Source: UBA4655 sp964585575 (GTDB taxonomy: Bacteria; Planctomycetota; Planctomycetia; Pirellulales; UBA1268). From it: DNA of 7,106 nt. Below the pieces are notes generated by a model. The model was given only the letters and a program-made list of their open reading frames with translations, was not told the DNA's origin and did not search any database. Where the stretch lies: positions 1 through 7,106 of the forward strand of contig CAZPEM010000156.1 of assembly GCA_964585575.1 (NCBI GenBank). Reading direction: 5' to 3'. This document shows, in pieces, positions 5,724 through 7,106 of the stretch. Positions within the stretch are counted from its first letter, which is position 1; each line of letters starts with the position of its first letter. Made by a program: the position numbers and the translations under genes.

Positions 5724-7106
5724 TCACGCGTGGACGGCGAACTCTCCGGCCATCGTGCTCGGCAGGTTCGTCTGCCCCATGAGCCAGAGGTCGACCGAGC
5801 GGGCGGCCTCGCGGCCCTCGTGGATCGCCCAGACGACGAGCGATTGGCCGCGGCGCAGGTCGCCCGCGGCGAAGACGCCCGCCCGGCTGGTCATGTAGTC
5901 GCTGCCGGTCTTCACGTTGCCCCGCGGATCGAGCTCGATCCCGAGGTCGGCGATCGGGCCCTGCTTCTCCGGCCCCATGAATCCCATCGCGAGGAGCGCG
6001 AGCTGGCAGGGCCACTCCTGCTCCGTGCCTGGAAGTTCGCGAAACTTCTGCTGCCCCGAGGCGGCATCCTGGTACCACTCGATCCGCACGGTCTTCAGCC
6101 CACGGAGCCGGCCGGACTCGTCGCCGAGGAACTCCTTCGTGAGGATGCCCCACTCGCGGCGGCAGCCCTCCTCGTGCGAGGAACTCGTCCGCAGGATCTG
6201 CGGCCAGAGAGGCCATGGGGTGTTGGCCGGTCGCTCCTGACGACGGGGATACTTGCCAAGATCCGGCGGCTGCGGGAGCAGTTCGAACTGGGTCAGGCTC
6301 CTCGCGCCCTGGCGGTTGCTCGTGCCGTCGCAGTCGCTGCCCGTGTCGCCACCGCCGATCACGATCACGTCCTTGCCCTCGGCCGAGATCTGCCCCGGCA
6401 CATCGTCGCCCGCGTTCCGCTTGTTCTGCTGCGGCAGGAAATCCATCGCGAAGTGGACCCCTTCGAGCTGGCGGCCGGGGATCGACAGGTCGCGGCCGAG
6501 CGTCGCGCCGCCGGTGAGCACGATCGCATCGTAGTCGTCGACGAGCGACTGCGTGGCGACATCACTCCCGACGTTCGCCCCACAGCGAAACTCGACGCCC
6601 TCCGCCTCCATCTGCTCGATCCGACGCCAGACCCTCCACTTCTCGAGCTTGAAGTCAGGGATGCCGTACATCAACAGTCCGCCAGGCCGGTCGGCCCGCT
6701 CGAACACCGTCACGTGGTGTCCGGCCCGGTTGAGCTGCTGAGCGCAGGCGAGCCCCGCCGGCCCGCTGCCGACGACGGCCACCCGCTTCCCGGTTCGCTC
6801 CAGGGGCGGCTCGGGATTCACCCAGCCCTCGTCGAAAGCCCGGTCGGCGATCGTCATCTCGATCTGCTTGATGGCGACAGGATCCTCGTTGATGCCGAGC
6901 ACGCAGGCCGCCTCGCAGGGGGCCGGGCAGACCCGGCCGGTGAACTCCGGGAAGTTGTTCGTGGCGTGGAGCCGCTGGCTCGCCTCGTGCCACTGCTCGC
7001 GATACACGAGGTCGTTGAAGTCGGGAATGATGTTCCCGAGCGGGCAGCCGGTGTGGCAGAAGGGCACGCCGCAGTCCATGCAGCGGGCGCCCTGCGTCTT
7101 CACCTC
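5724..7106 (-). CDS. gltD: Glutamate synthase [NADPH] small subunit, partial (N-terminus beyond right edge)
   Basis: GltD carries electrons from NADPH through FAD and iron-sulfur clusters to the large subunit GltB, which makes glutamate from glutamine and 2-oxoglutarate in the cytoplasm. The 460 visible residues lack roughly the first 35-45 of the family. Counting from the first visible codon, cysteines at 9, 12, 17 and 21 (CMDCGVPFCHTGC) and at 60, 64 and 68 (CPAPCEAAC) are the cluster ligands. The FAD-binding motif VGSGPAG is at 112-118, the NADPH-binding motif IGGGDTGSDC at 250-259, and the C-terminal FAD motif AGDLRRGQS at 414-422. TSNRQGARSLTQFELLPQPP and SSSHEEGC are typical of this subfamily. 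The GTG at 7103 is internal (KTQGARCMDCG continues a known N-terminal region), so it is not the real start. gltB is expected upstream, outside the window. The gene converges with the metallopeptidase gene, leaving an 87-base gap with no clear terminator. Confidence 0.97.
   Translation of the reverse strand, partial: EVKTQGARCMDCGVPFCHTGCPLGNIIPDFNDLVYREQWHEASQRLHATNNFPEFTGRVCPAPCEAACVLGINEDPVAIKQIEMTIADRAFDEGWVNPEPPLERTGKRVAVVGSGPAGLACAQQLNRAGHHVTVFERADRPGGLLMYGIPDFKLEKWRVWRRIEQMEAEGVEFRCGANVGSDVATQSLVDDYDAIVLTGGATLGRDLSIPGRQLEGVHFAMDFLPQQNKRNAGDDVPGQISAEGKDVIVIGGGDTGSDCDGTSNRQGARSLTQFELLPQPPDLGKYPRRQERPANTPWPLWPQILRTSSSHEEGCRREWGILTKEFLGDESGRLRGLKTVRIEWYQDAASGQQKFRELPGTEQEWPCQLALLAMGFMGPEKQGPIADLGIELDPRGNVKTGSDYMTSRAGVFAAGDLRRGQSLVVWAIHEGREAARSVDLWLMGQTNLPSTMAGEFAVHA

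Noticed and set aside
7101..7103. GTG as start of gltD
   Set aside because: The frame stays open to the window edge and the GTG lies only seven codons before the first cluster cysteine, well inside the normal GltD N-terminal region.
1..7106. A novel defence or multi-gene system
   Set aside because: All recognisable genes are exported hydrolases or central nitrogen metabolism, strands alternate, and no toxin, transposase, effector pair or repeat array was found.

Overview
The window is high-GC bacterial DNA that most likely comes from a member of the Planctomycetota. The clearest sign is the LEDRRMLA motif near the N-terminus of the subtilisin-like protease, a variant of the LEPR-XLL signature seen in planctomycete surface and exported proteins. 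Other features fit: a DUF1570-type metallopeptidase, a secreted Staphylococcus-type nuclease ending in a PPWEFRK stretch, and a GltD of the GGGDTGSDC type. No rRNA, tRNA, CRISPR array or complete insertion sequence was seen.

Layout from left to right. Bases 1-449 (minus) hold the N-terminal part of an unrecognised protein that runs off the left edge and may have lost its true 5' end. Bases 450-795 are non-coding and divergent. They contain a 10-bp direct repeat, a GC-rich hairpin that looks like a mobile-element remnant, a weak promoter candidate and a strong Shine-Dalgarno site. Bases 796-2658 (plus) encode a 620-aa S8 protease with a pro-domain, a complete catalytic site and a C-terminal Calx-beta domain. 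Bases 2659-2816 are a convergent gap with a hairpin and two perfect palindromes. Bases 2817-4139 (minus) encode an exported thermonuclease-like protein with a very long Pro/Ala-rich region. Bases 4140-4286 are a divergent promoter region. Bases 4287-5636 (plus) encode an exported HExxH metallopeptidase with a C-terminal beta domain that resembles PA-IL lectin. Bases 5724-7106 (minus) hold most of gltD, the small subunit of glutamate synthase, cut at its N-terminus by the window edge.

The genes alternate in strand (minus, plus, minus, plus, minus), so every intergenic region is divergent or convergent and no operon is visible inside the window. Three neighbouring genes encode predicted exported hydrolases (serine protease, nuclease, metallopeptidase), which suggests extracellular or periplasmic breakdown of polymers. 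The gltD product assimilates ammonia into glutamate in the cytoplasm, and its usual partner gltB would be expected beyond the right edge. I found no defence, secretion or otherwise new multi-gene system. The most unusual items are the domain architectures of the exported enzymes and the possibly decayed 5' end of the left-edge gene.
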